Of a stretch of 64,000 bases of DNA, positions 1 through 8,910 are shown piece by piece. The position numbers and the translations under genes were made by a program. The DNA comes from DASZYF01 sp035545535 (GTDB lineage Bacteria > Actinomycetota > Actinomycetes > Mycobacteriales > CAJCIY01), in assembly GCA_035545535.1 (NCBI GenBank), contig DASZYF010000074.1, positions 1-64,000 of the forward strand, given 5' to 3'. The notes under the pieces are model-generated. The model was given only the letters and a program-made list of their open reading frames with translations, made no database searches and was not told the origin of the DNA. The first letter of the stretch is position 1, and each line of letters opens with the position of its first letter.

Positions 1-1
1 C

Positions 2-127
2 ATCGCGGTCGTCGGTCTGCTCCTCGTCACGGGCGCCGGCATCGCCGGGCTCGTCCGCGCGGGCGCCCGGCCGGCCGGCCGACTGTCCGGGGGCGCCGTC
101 CTCCGGCTCCTGCGGGTGCGCCGATGA
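2..127 (+). CDS. C-terminal tail of a membrane protein (partial)
   Basis: The window opens inside a gene whose last 41 codons are readable. They encode a hydrophobic stretch (AVVGLLLVTGAGIAGLV) followed by a tail rich in Arg and Gly that ends in LRVRR. This is the layout of a single C-terminal membrane anchor with a positively charged cytoplasmic end, as in cell-wall-anchored or secreted proteins. The stop overlaps the start of the sortase-like gene (ATGA), so it is probably the first visible gene of the pst-linked operon. The bulk of the protein lies outside the window and its function cannot be given. Confidence 0.6.
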   Translation: MAVVGLLLVTGAGIAGLVRAGARPAGRLSGGAVLRLLRVRR

Positions 128-1035
128 CGATCGCGACACGGGTACCGACACCGGCACCGGAGACCGGACCCACGACGACGGTGACGGCCCCGGCGACGGC
201 ACCGGCGATCACGCCGGCCGCCGCCCCGTCCCGCGCGCCGGTGCGGCTGCGCTGGAGCCCGGGCATCGCGGGCGCGCTCGCCGCGGGCCTGCTGCTGCTC
301 GGCTTCGTCGGTTACCTCGGCGTCGGGTCCGGCCTGCGGCACGAACGCGACCAGCACACCCTGTACGCGTCGTTCCGCGGCGCACTGCGGCACGCGACCC
401 TGCCCCTGCAGGAGCCGATCGCGCCCGGGTCGCCCGTGGCGCTCCTGCAGATCCCGCGTCTGTCCCTCACCGAGGTCGTCGTCGAAGGCACCGCCGCCGA
501 CCAGCTCGCGGTCGGGCCGGGTCATCGGCGCGACACCCCACTGCCCGGTCAGCCCGGCGTCGCGGTGCTTGCCGGCCACCGGCTGGCGTACGGCGGCCCT
601 TTCCGCCACCTCGCGGCGCTGGCCGCCGGCGACCCGATCACGGTGACGACGGGGCAGGGAACGTTCCGGTTCGTCGTCGACGCGGTGCAGCGCCGCGGGC
701 AGGCCCGGCAGGTGCTGGCCCCGAGCACCGCGCGGTTGCTGCTCGTCACCGGCGGCACCGAGGTCGCGGCGACGCTCGTGCGCTACCCGGTCGCCCCCCT
801 CGGCACCCCACCGGCCATCGCGAGCGCGGAGGTCCCCGGCCACCACGACGCCGGTGCACTCGTCGCGCTGCTGCTGTGGAGCCAGCTCCTGCTGGCCGTG
901 GGCATCGCCGCGGCATGCGCGTGGGTGCGCGTGCCGCACAGCGTGATCTGGCTCCTCGCCACCCCGGTGGCGCTGCTCGCCCTCCTCCACATATACGCCG
1001 CGGTCACCGCGGCCCTGCTCCCGAACACGTTGTGA
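124..1035 (+). CDS. Sortase-like protein lacking the catalytic cysteine
   Basis: 303 aa. There is a Pro/Thr/Ala-rich N-terminus, a membrane segment near residues 50-70, a sortase beta-barrel region at about 95-225, and two or three hydrophobic segments at the C-terminus. The active-site His is recognisable (GHR, H152, in the usual G-V-A-V-L-A-G-H-R context). The strand that normally ends in T-x-T-C reads LLLVTGG, with Gly210 where the nucleophilic Cys belongs; the nearest Arg downstream is Arg220. Sortases normally join LPxTG-type proteins to cell-wall acceptors, and without Cys this one should not be able to. It overlaps both neighbours and lies in the pst operon, upstream of a PstS that itself has an LPLTG motif. 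It may be a pseudo-enzyme with a scaffold or chaperone role; that is inference. Confidence 0.8.
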   Translation: MTIATRVPTPAPETGPTTTVTAPATAPAITPAAAPSRAPVRLRWSPGIAGALAAGLLLLGFVGYLGVGSGLRHERDQHTLYASFRGALRHATLPLQEPIAPGSPVALLQIPRLSLTEVVVEGTAADQLAVGPGHRRDTPLPGQPGVAVLAGHRLAYGGPFRHLAALAAGDPITVTTGQGTFRFVVDAVQRRGQARQVLAPSTARLLLVTGGTEVAATLVRYPVAPLGTPPAIASAEVPGHHDAGALVALLLWSQLLLAVGIAAACAWVRVPHSVIWLLATPVALLALLHIYAAVTAALLPNTL

Positions 1036-1937
1036 GCGCCCCGATGAGCATCCCGATCACCGAACCGACGACCGAACCGACGACCGAGCACGTGACCGGA
1101 TCGGCTGCGCACGGCGCGCCGCTGCCCGACGTGCAGCTGCACCCGGCGCACCGCACCCCGTCGCTCGACGCCACCCGCCTCACGGCCGAGTCGGTGCACG
1201 CGTGGTTCGGCTCGACGAAGGTGCTCGACGACGTCTCGCTCGACATGCCGCCCGGCGTCGTCACCGCCCTCATCGGGCCGTCCGGCTGCGGCAAGTCCAC
1301 GTTCCTGCGCCTGCTCAACCGCATGCACGAGCTCGTCCCCGGCGCGTCGCTCGCCGGCCGGGTCCTGCTCGACGGCGTCGACGTCTACGACCCCGGCACG
1401 GCGCCCACCGAGACCCGCGCGCGCATCGGCATGGTGTTCCAGAAGCCGAACCCGTTCCCCGCGATGTCCATCTACGACAACGTGGCCAGCGGTCTGCGCC
1501 TGACCCGCCGCAAGACCCGTGACCTCGACGACGTCGTCGAGCGCAGCCTGCGGCGGGCGGGCCTGTGGTCGGAGGTCGAGGCGCGGCTGTCGTCCGCGGC
1601 CGGCGCGCTGTCCGGCGGTCAGCAGCAGCGGCTCTGCATCGCGCGCGCGCTCGCGGTCGAACCGTCGGTGCTGCTCATGGACGAGCCGTGCTCGGCGCTG
1701 GACCCGACGTCGACACGTCGCGTCGAGGAGACGATCGAGGCCATCGCCCACGACGTCACGATCGTCATCGTCACGCACAACATGCAGCAGGCCGCGCGGG
1801 TCTCGGACCAGTGCGCGTTCTTCCTCGCCGGGGACGGGCGACCCGGCCACATCGTCGAGAGCGGTCCCACCGACCAGCTGTTCGGCGCGCCCCGGGACCC
1901 GCGCACGGCCGACTACGTGCACGGACGGTTCGGATGA
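1032..1937 (+). CDS. pstB: Phosphate ABC transporter ATP-binding protein PstB
   Basis: ATPase that drives phosphate import through PstC/PstA on the inner face of the membrane. Walker A (GPSGCGKST, near residue 83), the ABC signature LSGGQQQR (near 193), Walker B LLMDEPCSALDP (near 214) and the switch His (IVTHNMQQ) are all present. The PstB-specific segment after Walker A (LLNRMHE) is recognisable. I took the GTG that overlaps the upstream stop (GTGA). An ATG 12 nt downstream at 1044 is equally possible, and neither has a clear ribosome-binding site. The N-terminus is about 40 residues longer than usual. The stop overlaps the pstC start (ATGA). Confidence 0.93.
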   Translation: MSAPMSIPITEPTTEPTTEHVTGSAAHGAPLPDVQLHPAHRTPSLDATRLTAESVHAWFGSTKVLDDVSLDMPPGVVTALIGPSGCGKSTFLRLLNRMHELVPGASLAGRVLLDGVDVYDPGTAPTETRARIGMVFQKPNPFPAMSIYDNVASGLRLTRRKTRDLDDVVERSLRRAGLWSEVEARLSSAAGALSGGQQQRLCIARALAVEPSVLLMDEPCSALDPTSTRRVEETIEAIAHDVTIVIVTHNMQQAARVSDQCAFFLAGDGRPGHIVESGPTDQLFGAPRDPRTADYVHGRFG

Positions 1938-2926
1938 GCGCGCTCACCGTCGCGGTCCCGGCGGAGCCGCCGCGCCGCGACATCACGGCGGTGCTGCCGC
2001 GAGCGGACCGGCGGCTCGCGCTCGGCCTGCGCGGTGCCGCACTGACGTCGGTCTCCGTGCTCGGCCTCATCGGACTGTTCCTGCTCATCAAGGCGTGGCC
2101 CGCGCTGCACCGCGCCGGCTGGGGCTTCCTCACCGAGCGCCGCTGGCTGCCCGACGTCGGCCGCTTCGGCATCGCCTCGGTGCTCGAGGGCACGATCGTC
2201 ATCGCATCGATCGCGCTCGTCGTCGCGCTGCCCGTCGCGGTGGCCGTCGCGCTGTTCATCAGCGAGGCCGCCCCGCCACGCCTGCGGTCGGCTCTCATCT
2301 CGGTCGTCGACCTCATGGCCGCGGTGCCGAGCATCGTGTACGGCCTCTGGGGCTTCTTCTTCCTGCAACCGCGCCTCATCACCGTCAGCCGCTGGATCGC
2401 CGTGCACGTCGGCGGGGCGGTGCCGTTCCTGTCGGTGCACGACCCGTCGACCGCGTCGTCCTTCACGAGCTCCGCGTTCATCGTCGGCGTGACGTTGTCT
2501 CTCATGGTCCTGCCCATCGCGACGTCGGTCATGCGACAGGTCTTCGCGCAGACGCCGCAGGCCGAGCGCGAGGCGGCCTACGCGCTGGGCTGCACGCGCT
2601 GGGCGATGATCCGCGGCGTCGTGCTGCCGTTCGGGCGCAGCGGCATCGTCGGCGGCGCGATGCTCGGCCTCGGCCGGGCGCTCGGCGAGAGCATCTCGGT
2701 CTTCATCATCGTGTCGCCGGTCTTCACCTACACGACCCATCCGCTGCAGAGCGGCTCGAACACCATCGCGGCGCTCATCGTGGAGCGCGCGAGCGAGTCC
2801 TCGACGTTCGGCGTGGCCGCGCTGCTCGCGGCCGGGCTCGTGCTGTTCGCGTTCACGCTCGTGGTCAACACGGTCGCCGGGATCATCGTGGCGCGGTCGC
2901 GCTCCGGCGCCGCGACGGAGATCTGA
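1934..2926 (+). CDS. pstC: Phosphate ABC transporter permease PstC
   Basis: 330 aa, six predicted membrane segments. It forms the phosphate channel with PstA. The PstC hallmark DLMAAVPSIVYGLWGFF is present near residues 125-140, and the cytoplasmic coupling loop EREAAYALGCTRWAMI, which docks on PstB, lies near 210-225. The gene starts with an ATG overlapping the pstB stop and ends TGATG into pstA, so translation of the block is probably coupled. The gene order B-C-A-S is reversed from the more common S-C-A-B order. Confidence 0.93.
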   Translation: MSALTVAVPAEPPRRDITAVLPRADRRLALGLRGAALTSVSVLGLIGLFLLIKAWPALHRAGWGFLTERRWLPDVGRFGIASVLEGTIVIASIALVVALPVAVAVALFISEAAPPRLRSALISVVDLMAAVPSIVYGLWGFFFLQPRLITVSRWIAVHVGGAVPFLSVHDPSTASSFTSSAFIVGVTLSLMVLPIATSVMRQVFAQTPQAEREAAYALGCTRWAMIRGVVLPFGRSGIVGGAMLGLGRALGESISVFIIVSPVFTYTTHPLQSGSNTIAALIVERASESSTFGVAALLAAGLVLFAFTLVVNTVAGIIVARSRSGAATEI

Positions 2927-4020
2927 TGACGGCCGTCACGGTCGCTGCGCCGGTCGCACCCCGCAGGGTGCGGACCCGCCCGCCGCTCACCCAGCTCGCC
3001 GCCCCGGCGCTCGCGTCCGCCGTCGCCGCGATCGCCGCGGTCGACGTGCTGTTCCGGTGGTTCCTGCCACTCACCGGCTCGCTCGGCTTCTGGCTCAGCG
3101 CCTACGCGGCCTTCCTGCTGGTCTACGCCGGCGTCGTCGCACTGACGACCGGCTCGCGTGAGGCGATGAAGGACCGCGTCGCGACCGTGGTGCTCGCGAG
3201 CGCCGGTCTGCTGATGCTGACGGTGGTGGTGCTCGTCGTGGGCTTCACCGCCGTGCGCGGCTGGGGTGCGCTGCGGCACGCCGGCTTCTTCGTGCACACG
3301 ACCGCGGAGACCGGGCCTCAGGACCCGCTGAAGAGCGGTGGCATCTACGCCGCGGCCGTCGGGACGCTCGAGCAGGTCCTCATCGCCACCCTCGTCAGCG
3401 TCCCGCTCGCCCTCGGCACCGCGCTGTACCTGTCCGAGACCGACGGCCGCGCGCGGAAGGCGGTGCGCATCGTCGTCGAGACCATGACCGCGATCCCGTC
3501 GATCCTCGCCGGCCTTTTCATCTTCGCGATCGTCATCCTCACCTTCGGGTTCCAGCGCAGCGGCCTCGGCGCCGCGCTCGCCCTGTCGGTCGAGATGCTG
3601 CCCGTCGTCGCCCGCGCTTCCGACGTCGTCCTGCGGCTGGTCCCGTCGGGTCTGCGCGAGGCGTCCTACGCGCTCGGCGCGTCGCGGTGGGAGACCGTGA
3701 AGCGGGTCGTGCTCCCCACCGCGCGCGCCGGGCTCGTCACCGCGGTGCTGCTGGGCATTGCTCGCGTCGTCGGCGAGACCGCGCCGGTGCTGCTCGTCGC
3801 GGGCTTCACCAGCGAGCTCAACTACAACCCGACGTCCGGCCCGCAGCTCTCGCTGCCGCTGTTCGTCTTCACCTACGTCAAGTTCCCGATCGACAACGCC
3901 ATCACCCGGGCCTTCGGCGCGGCCTTCACGCTCGTCGTCATCGTGCTCGTGCTGTTCGTGATCGCCCGCGTGCTCGGCAACCGCCAGCCGGGACAGCGTT
4001 GGCTGCGGAGGGTCCGGTGA
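2926..4020 (+). CDS. pstA: Phosphate ABC transporter permease PstA
   Basis: 364 aa, second channel subunit of the phosphate importer. The N-terminal 100 residues carry two extra hydrophobic segments not found in short PstA proteins. The permease core follows, with ETMTAIPSILAGLFIFA and the coupling loop GLREASYALGASRWETV. It shares one nucleotide with pstC (TGATG) and overlaps the pstS start (GTGA). Confidence 0.93.
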   Translation: MTAVTVAAPVAPRRVRTRPPLTQLAAPALASAVAAIAAVDVLFRWFLPLTGSLGFWLSAYAAFLLVYAGVVALTTGSREAMKDRVATVVLASAGLLMLTVVVLVVGFTAVRGWGALRHAGFFVHTTAETGPQDPLKSGGIYAAAVGTLEQVLIATLVSVPLALGTALYLSETDGRARKAVRIVVETMTAIPSILAGLFIFAIVILTFGFQRSGLGAALALSVEMLPVVARASDVVLRLVPSGLREASYALGASRWETVKRVVLPTARAGLVTAVLLGIARVVGETAPVLLVAGFTSELNYNPTSGPQLSLPLFVFTYVKFPIDNAITRAFGAAFTLVVIVLVLFVIARVLGNRQPGQRWLRRVR

Positions 4021-5678
4021 GAGCGCTCCGCCTGATCGTGGCGACCGGGCTCGCGCTTCTCGCCGGCGCCGTCGCCGCCCCGGCCGCGCGGGCCGACAGC
4101 GGTTACGCCGCGATCAGCGGCGCCGGCTCCACGTGGAGCCAGGTCGCGATCGATGCCTGGCGCGCCGACGTGCGCGCCAACGGGCTGGTCGTCAACTACG
4201 CCGGCACCGGCTCGACCGACGGCCGGCAGCAGTACATCCAGCACACCGTCGACTTCGCCGCGTCGGAGATCCCGTTCGAGAACCCGCCCGAGCCCGGCCA
4301 GCCGGCCGAGGTGCCCGACCGGCCCTACGCCTACCTGCCGATCGTCGCGGGCGGCACGTCGTTCATGTACCACCTGACGGTCGCCGGGCAGATGGTGCGC
4401 AACCTGCGGCTCGACGGCGCGACGCTGTCGAAGATCTTCACCGGCGCGATCACGCGGTGGTCCGACCCGGCGATCGCAGCGAACAACCCCGGCGTGACGC
4501 TGCCCGACGAGGCGATCGTGCCGGTCATCCGCTCCGACGGCTCGGGCGCGTCCGCGCAGTTCTCGCGCTACATGTCGCGACAGTTCCCGGCCATCTGGTG
4601 CCCGTTCGAGCAGGAGAACCTCGGCGTCCCGCAGGGCCAGTGCGGGCTCACGTCCTTCTACCCGACGTTCGGCAACGCCAAGGCGCAGTCGGGCTCCAAC
4701 GGCGTCGCCAACTACGTCTCCGCGTCGTACGGCGAAGGGGCGATCGGCTACGTCGAGTACGCGTATGCGAAGCGGGTCAACTACCCGGTCGTCAGCCTGC
4801 TCAACGCGGCGGGCTACTACGCCCAGCCGTCTGCGAGCAACGTCGCGGTGGCACTGACCAAGGCGGTCATCAACCCGAGCGACCTCACCCAGAACCTCGA
4901 CGGCGTCTACACGAACCCTGACCCGCGCACCTACCCGATGTCCAGCTACTCCTACTTCATCGTGCCGACGTCGACGGCGAGCCCGTTCACGACGGACAAG
5001 GGCCGCTCGCTGTCGACCTTCGTCAACTACTTCCTCTGCGCCGGGCAGAAGAAGGCCGCGGTCCTCGGCTACTCGCCGCTGCCCGCGAACCTCGTGCAGG
5101 CGGGGTTCGACCAGGTCGCGCGGATCCCGGGGGCCGTCGCGTCGCCGTCGTTCTCGTCGTGCGACAACCCCGCGCTGCAGATCCTGCAGACCGCGCCGCA
5201 GCCCGACCCGTGCGCGAAGCAGGGCGCCCCCGCCGGATGCGGGACGTCCGCGTCCGCCTCGACCGGCGCGACCGGCGCCGCCCAGGGGCCGTCGTCGCAC
5301 ACCAGCGGCGGCCGCGCGAGCGGATCGTCGGCCGGCGCGGGCCCGGTCGCCGGTGGGGCGACCGGAGCGACCGGCGCACTGCCGCCCGGTGGAGGGACGG
5401 CGGCGCCGACCCTGCCCGTCGGCGGAAGCGCGCGGCCGGCCGTCGGAGGCGGCGGCGCGTCGCTTCCCCTCACCGGCACCGGCACCGACCCGACCAGCAC
5501 CACCGGCGACGCCGTCGACGCCGCGGACGCCGCGCCGCCGACCGTCCCGTCCGCCCGGCCCGCGTCCGGCCAGGCCGTCGCGCTGTCGGTGCTCGCCGCC
5601 GTCGCGCTGCTGCTCGCCGTGGGCGGGCCGCCGTTCCTGGTCCGGCACCTGCGCAACCGGCAGGGGGAACCCCGGTGA
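4017..5678 (+). CDS. pstS: Phosphate-binding protein PstS with LPLTG motif and C-terminal membrane anchor
   Basis: 553 aa. It captures phosphate outside the membrane and hands it to PstC/PstA. A Sec signal peptide ends near residue 26 (PAARA/DSGY). The binding domain spans about 28-400, with GAGSTWSQ, NYAGTGSTDGR, DFAASEIPF and RSDGSGASAQF, which are phosphate-contact regions in the family. A 100-residue Gly/Ala/Ser/Pro linker follows, then LPLTG at residues 483-487, a further 30-residue linker, a membrane helix near 518-540 and a basic tail (RHLRNRQGEPR). Most actinobacterial PstS proteins are lipoproteins without this tail; here no lipobox is visible. The LPLTG-to-helix gap is longer than in ordinary sortase substrates, so a simple membrane anchor is also possible. 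The GTG start overlaps the pstA stop. Confidence 0.92.
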   Translation: MRALRLIVATGLALLAGAVAAPAARADSGYAAISGAGSTWSQVAIDAWRADVRANGLVVNYAGTGSTDGRQQYIQHTVDFAASEIPFENPPEPGQPAEVPDRPYAYLPIVAGGTSFMYHLTVAGQMVRNLRLDGATLSKIFTGAITRWSDPAIAANNPGVTLPDEAIVPVIRSDGSGASAQFSRYMSRQFPAIWCPFEQENLGVPQGQCGLTSFYPTFGNAKAQSGSNGVANYVSASYGEGAIGYVEYAYAKRVNYPVVSLLNAAGYYAQPSASNVAVALTKAVINPSDLTQNLDGVYTNPDPRTYPMSSYSYFIVPTSTASPFTTDKGRSLSTFVNYFLCAGQKKAAVLGYSPLPANLVQAGFDQVARIPGAVASPSFSSCDNPALQILQTAPQPDPCAKQGAPAGCGTSASASTGATGAAQGPSSHTSGGRASGSSAGAGPVAGGATGATGALPPGGGTAAPTLPVGGSARPAVGGGGASLPLTGTGTDPTSTTGDAVDAADAAPPTVPSARPASGQAVALSVLAAVALLLAVGGPPFLVRHLRNRQGEPR

Positions 5679-5781
5679 CCGTCCTTCCCCGGGAGCGATG
5701 TCGCGGACCGCGACCCGCACGCCGCCCCGGCACCGCACCGACCACCCTCCCGCCCATCCCAGACAGGAGCTCGACCTCCCG

Positions 5782-7686
5782 ATGAACCTCTCCGCTCTCA
5801 CCTCCAAGCGCCGGGTCGCGGCGGCCGCCGCCGTCGCCGTCACCGCGGTCGCGGTCCCCGTGGCGCTGGTCGCCTCGGGGTCACGGGCCGGCGCGGCCGA
5901 GGCCGGCCCCTTCACCGCCGGAGACCTCGTCGTCTACCGCGTCGGTGACGGGAGCGCCCCGCTCACCTCCGCCGCCACCGCGGTGTTCCTCGACGAGTAC
6001 ACGACCGGCGGCACCAAGGTGCAGTCGGTCCCGCTGCCGACCACGACCGACGGTGCGCAGCACCGGCTCACGGCCTCCGGCACCTCGTCGTCCGAAGGGG
6101 CGTTGACCGTCTCGCCCGACGGCAGCTACCTCACCGCCACCGGCTACGACGCGGCGCCCGGCACCACCGGCCCGGCCGGCGCCAGCATCACGACGACAGC
6201 CGGCAGCAGCGTGGGCCGGGTCGTCGCCCGCGTCGACGGCAACGCGTCGATCGACGTGACGACCGCTCTGACCGACGCGAACGCGCCGGCGATCGTGCGC
6301 ACGGCCGTCGCGGCGTCGAGGTCGCAGTACTTCGTCGCCGGCAGTGGCGGCCCCGTCACCTCGGTGGCCGACGGAGCGAGCACCGGAACCGCCGTCGACA
6401 GCAGCGGCACCGGCCCGTTCGCCTCCGAAGGTCCGAACGTGTACTCCCTCGGCATCGCGGGCGGTCAGCTCTACGCCAGCGGCGCCAACGGCGTGCTCGT
6501 GTCGAGCGTCGGTTCCGGGCTGCCGAGCGGGGCAGCGACCGCGACCGCGCTCGCGGGGCTGCCGAGCTACGCGCTCGCGAGCGGCTTCGTGCTCCGCGAC
6601 CTGTCCGGCGCGGTCGCCGGGCTCGACACGCTCTACTTCGTCGACCAGTCCGACCGTGCGGGCGCGGTCGAGAAGTACTCCTACGACGGATCCACCTGGA
6701 CCAAGAAGGGCTCGGTCGCCGTCGACGGGGCGAGCGGTCTCACGTCCAGCGTCTCCGGGAGCACCGTGCACCTGTTCGTCTCGAGCCCGTCGACGATCTC
6801 GACGTTCGACGACGTGAACGCCGCCACGAGCACGTTGTCCGGCCTGGCCACCGGCATCGCGACCGCCCCCGCGAACACGGCGTTCCGGGGCATCGCGTTC
6901 GCGCCGGCCGCACCGAACGGTCCGAGCGCGGTGCTGACGAGCCCGGTCACCGGCAGTCACGTCACCGGTAGCGCGGGCACCCTCTCCGCCGCTGCGCAGG
7001 TCGTCGCTCCGGCCGGCGTCTCGTCGGTGACGTTCGCGGTCGACGGCGGCGCTCCGGTGTCGGGCACCGATGCCGGCGCCGGGCACTGGACCGCGTCCGT
7101 CCCGCTGGCCGGCCTGGCCGCGCCGCAGACGCACGACCTCGTCGTCACCGTCACCGACGCGGCCAGCCACGTCGGCACCGACGACCGCACGTTCGTGCTC
7201 GACAGCCCGGCGAGCCAGCCCTCGCCGTCGCCCTCGGTCAGACCGTCCACGAGCGGGTCCCCGTCGCCGAGCACGTCACCGTCACCCTCGCCGAGCATCC
7301 CGGCGGGTGTCCTCCGGCCGGGCGTCATCTCGCTGGTCACCGCGGTGAAGCACCCCGGGTTCACCACGGTCTCCTACCGGGGGGCGCCGAAGAGCAAGGG
7401 CCTGCGCGCCAAGAACGGCAAGGGGACCCTGACGGTGCGCTTCTACGGCACCGGGCTCGACATCCACCTCGGCGTCGCCAAGGCGTCGGGCAAGGTGCAG
7501 GTCTTCATCGACGGCCGGAAGGTCGCGACCATCGACCTGAACGGTGCCGGCACCAAGGACCTGATGAAGAAGATCCGTGGTCTCAAGGCGGGCGTGCACA
7601 CGCTGAAGCTCGTCGGAGCGCATCAGAAGAGCGCGAAGAGCAAGGGCTACGCGATCACCCTCGGCTGGCTCCGGGTCGTGCTCTGA
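5782..7686 (+). CDS. Secreted repeat/Ig-like protein at the end of the pst operon
   Basis: 634 aa, no enzyme motif recognised. The ATG at 5782 has an AGGAG about 13 nt upstream and is followed by a clear Sec signal peptide (VAVTAVAVPVALVASGS), cleaved near residue 37. Residues 40-380 begin with GDLVVYRVGDG and show repeated short beta-rich units like those of secreted beta-propeller proteins. A bacterial Ig-like domain lies near 385-475 (VTFAVDGGAP...DLVVTVTD), then a Ser/Pro linker near 480-510, then a C-terminal domain (FYGTGLDIHLG...KVQVFIDGRKVA) resembling carbohydrate-binding beta-sandwich modules. It lies 103 nt behind pstS in the same direction, so co-expression under phosphate control is plausible but not shown. 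Confidence 0.75.
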   Translation: MNLSALTSKRRVAAAAAVAVTAVAVPVALVASGSRAGAAEAGPFTAGDLVVYRVGDGSAPLTSAATAVFLDEYTTGGTKVQSVPLPTTTDGAQHRLTASGTSSSEGALTVSPDGSYLTATGYDAAPGTTGPAGASITTTAGSSVGRVVARVDGNASIDVTTALTDANAPAIVRTAVAASRSQYFVAGSGGPVTSVADGASTGTAVDSSGTGPFASEGPNVYSLGIAGGQLYASGANGVLVSSVGSGLPSGAATATALAGLPSYALASGFVLRDLSGAVAGLDTLYFVDQSDRAGAVEKYSYDGSTWTKKGSVAVDGASGLTSSVSGSTVHLFVSSPSTISTFDDVNAATSTLSGLATGIATAPANTAFRGIAFAPAAPNGPSAVLTSPVTGSHVTGSAGTLSAAAQVVAPAGVSSVTFAVDGGAPVSGTDAGAGHWTASVPLAGLAAPQTHDLVVTVTDAASHVGTDDRTFVLDSPASQPSPSPSVRPSTSGSPSPSTSPSPSPSIPAGVLRPGVISLVTAVKHPGFTTVSYRGAPKSKGLRAKNGKGTLTVRFYGTGLDIHLGVAKASGKVQVFIDGRKVATIDLNGAGTKDLMKKIRGLKAGVHTLKLVGAHQKSAKSKGYAITLGWLRVVL

Positions 7687-7717
7687 TCCGGCCGGATCAC
7701 CGACGGGGGACCTGACC

Positions 7718-8119
7718 ATGCTGCGCCTGCCGGCCCGGGCGACCTACGCGATGCTCGCACTCGTGCGGCTCGCGCAGGCGCCCGGGCAGCGGGCCACGGT
7801 CGCGGCGCTGGCCAGCGCGCACGACCTGCCCGCGCCGTTCCTGCTCACGATCATGGGGCAGCTGCGGGCGGCCGGCATCGTCGCGAGCGAGCGCGGCCGG
7901 CACGGTGGCTACGTGCTCGCCCGCGACCCGGACAGCATCACGCTCATCGAGATCCTCGACCTGCTCGAGACCGCGGCCGATCGACCGGTCCCCGGGGCCG
8001 ATCGGCGCCCGGCGCAACGCGCGCTCATCTCGGCGGTGGACGCTTCGGTGCGCACGTCGTTGCAGCAGATCACCGTCGCCTCGCTCGTCGCGAGCGGCGA
8101 GGTGCTCGAAGCGGGGTGA
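7718..8119 (+). CDS. Rrf2-family transcriptional regulator without Fe-S cysteines
   Basis: 133 aa. An N-terminal winged helix-turn-helix (RATYAMLALVRLA...AALASAHDLPAPFLLTIMGQLRAAGIV) is followed by the wing GRHGGYVLARDP and the dimer helix (SITLIEILDLLE). This is the standard Rrf2 layout. The three cysteines that bind the Fe-S cluster in IscR/NsrR-type members are absent; the protein has no Cys at all, so it probably senses something else. It is convergent with the following TetR gene, with only 3 nt between the stops. Its targets are unknown. Confidence 0.85.
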   Translation: MLRLPARATYAMLALVRLAQAPGQRATVAALASAHDLPAPFLLTIMGQLRAAGIVASERGRHGGYVLARDPDSITLIEILDLLETAADRPVPGADRRPAQRALISAVDASVRTSLQQITVASLVASGEVLEAG

Positions 8120-8122
8120 GCA

Positions 8123-8818
8123 CTAGCCCAGGCCGACGAGGGCGGCGGTCTGCCTCGCGGTGTGCGCGAACAGCGCTCCGGGATCGAGCACGGTGTTGCG
8201 CCAGTGCCCGAAGACCTCGAGGCTCACCGCGCCGACCAGCTGCTCCCAGGCGAGCAGCGTGGCCGCGGCGACGGCGGGCGGCAGACCGGGGAGCAGCCCG
8301 TCCGCCACCGGCTTCGTCGCCGCGTTCACCACGCGGCCCGTGCGCGCCATCAGCTCGGGGAGTGCGAGCCGACCGGCGTCGTGCGCATCGCGCACCGGTG
8401 CGGTCAGCGCGGTCGCGATCCGCGCGTAGAAGAGGACGGTCTCCTCGGGTGCCTGGTAGCCCGGCACGGGGGAGCCGAACAGCAGCGACCACTCGTGCGG
8501 CCGCGACAGCGCCCACGCGCGGATCCCGTCGCACACCGCCACCCAGCGGACGGTCCCGCTCTTGGCCGGTCCGGGGTCGGCGGCCTCGCTCGCCTGCGCG
8601 AGCGAGGCGTAGCCGTCGAGGATCAAGGCCGACAGCAGCGCGTCACGGCCGGGGTAGTAGCGGTAGAGCGCCGACGGCACCAGGTGCAGGTCGCGGGCCA
8701 CCGCGCGCAGCGAGAGCGCGGCGGCGCCGTCGCGGGCGAGGTGCTCACGGGCGACGTCGAGGATCTCCGCGGTGAGGGCGGCCCGGACCCGGCTGCGCGC
8801 CCCTCCACCGCTCGTCAC
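8123..8818 (-). CDS. TetR/AcrR-family transcriptional repressor
   Basis: 231 aa. The N-terminal TetR DNA-binding domain is clear (ILDVAREHLARDGAAALSLRAVARDLHLVPSALYRYYPGRDALL), followed by a C-terminal ligand domain of the WHG/TetR_C type. It starts with GTG at 8818 and is transcribed away from the nitroreductase-like gene at 8911. The 92-nt gap between them holds a perfect inverted repeat, so this protein very likely represses itself and the neighbour. The ligand is unknown. Confidence 0.9.
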   Translation of the reverse strand: MTSGGGARSRVRAALTAEILDVAREHLARDGAAALSLRAVARDLHLVPSALYRYYPGRDALLSALILDGYASLAQASEAADPGPAKSGTVRWVAVCDGIRAWALSRPHEWSLLFGSPVPGYQAPEETVLFYARIATALTAPVRDAHDAGRLALPELMARTGRVVNAATKPVADGLLPGLPPAVAAATLLAWEQLVGAVSLEVFGHWRNTVLDPGALFAHTARQTAALVGLG

Positions 8819-8837
8819 GTCGGCAGCGTACCAAATT

Positions 8838-8873
8838 AGAGAACACTGTTCGTTGACGCGAACAGTGTTCTCT
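8838..8873. promoter_or_regulatory. Double operator for the TetR repressor
   Basis: A perfect 15-bp inverted repeat (AGAGAACACTGTTCG and its complement) with a 6-bp spacer lies between the divergent TetR and nitroreductase-like genes. Each arm also contains its own short palindrome, GAACANTGTTC, centred at 8846 and 8865 (19 bp apart). That fits two TetR dimers binding side by side. The spacer TTGACG could serve as a -35 element. Confidence 0.8.
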
Positions 8874-8910
8874 GTTTGACTGGACTCACCCCGCAGAACA
8901 GGAGCCCGTC

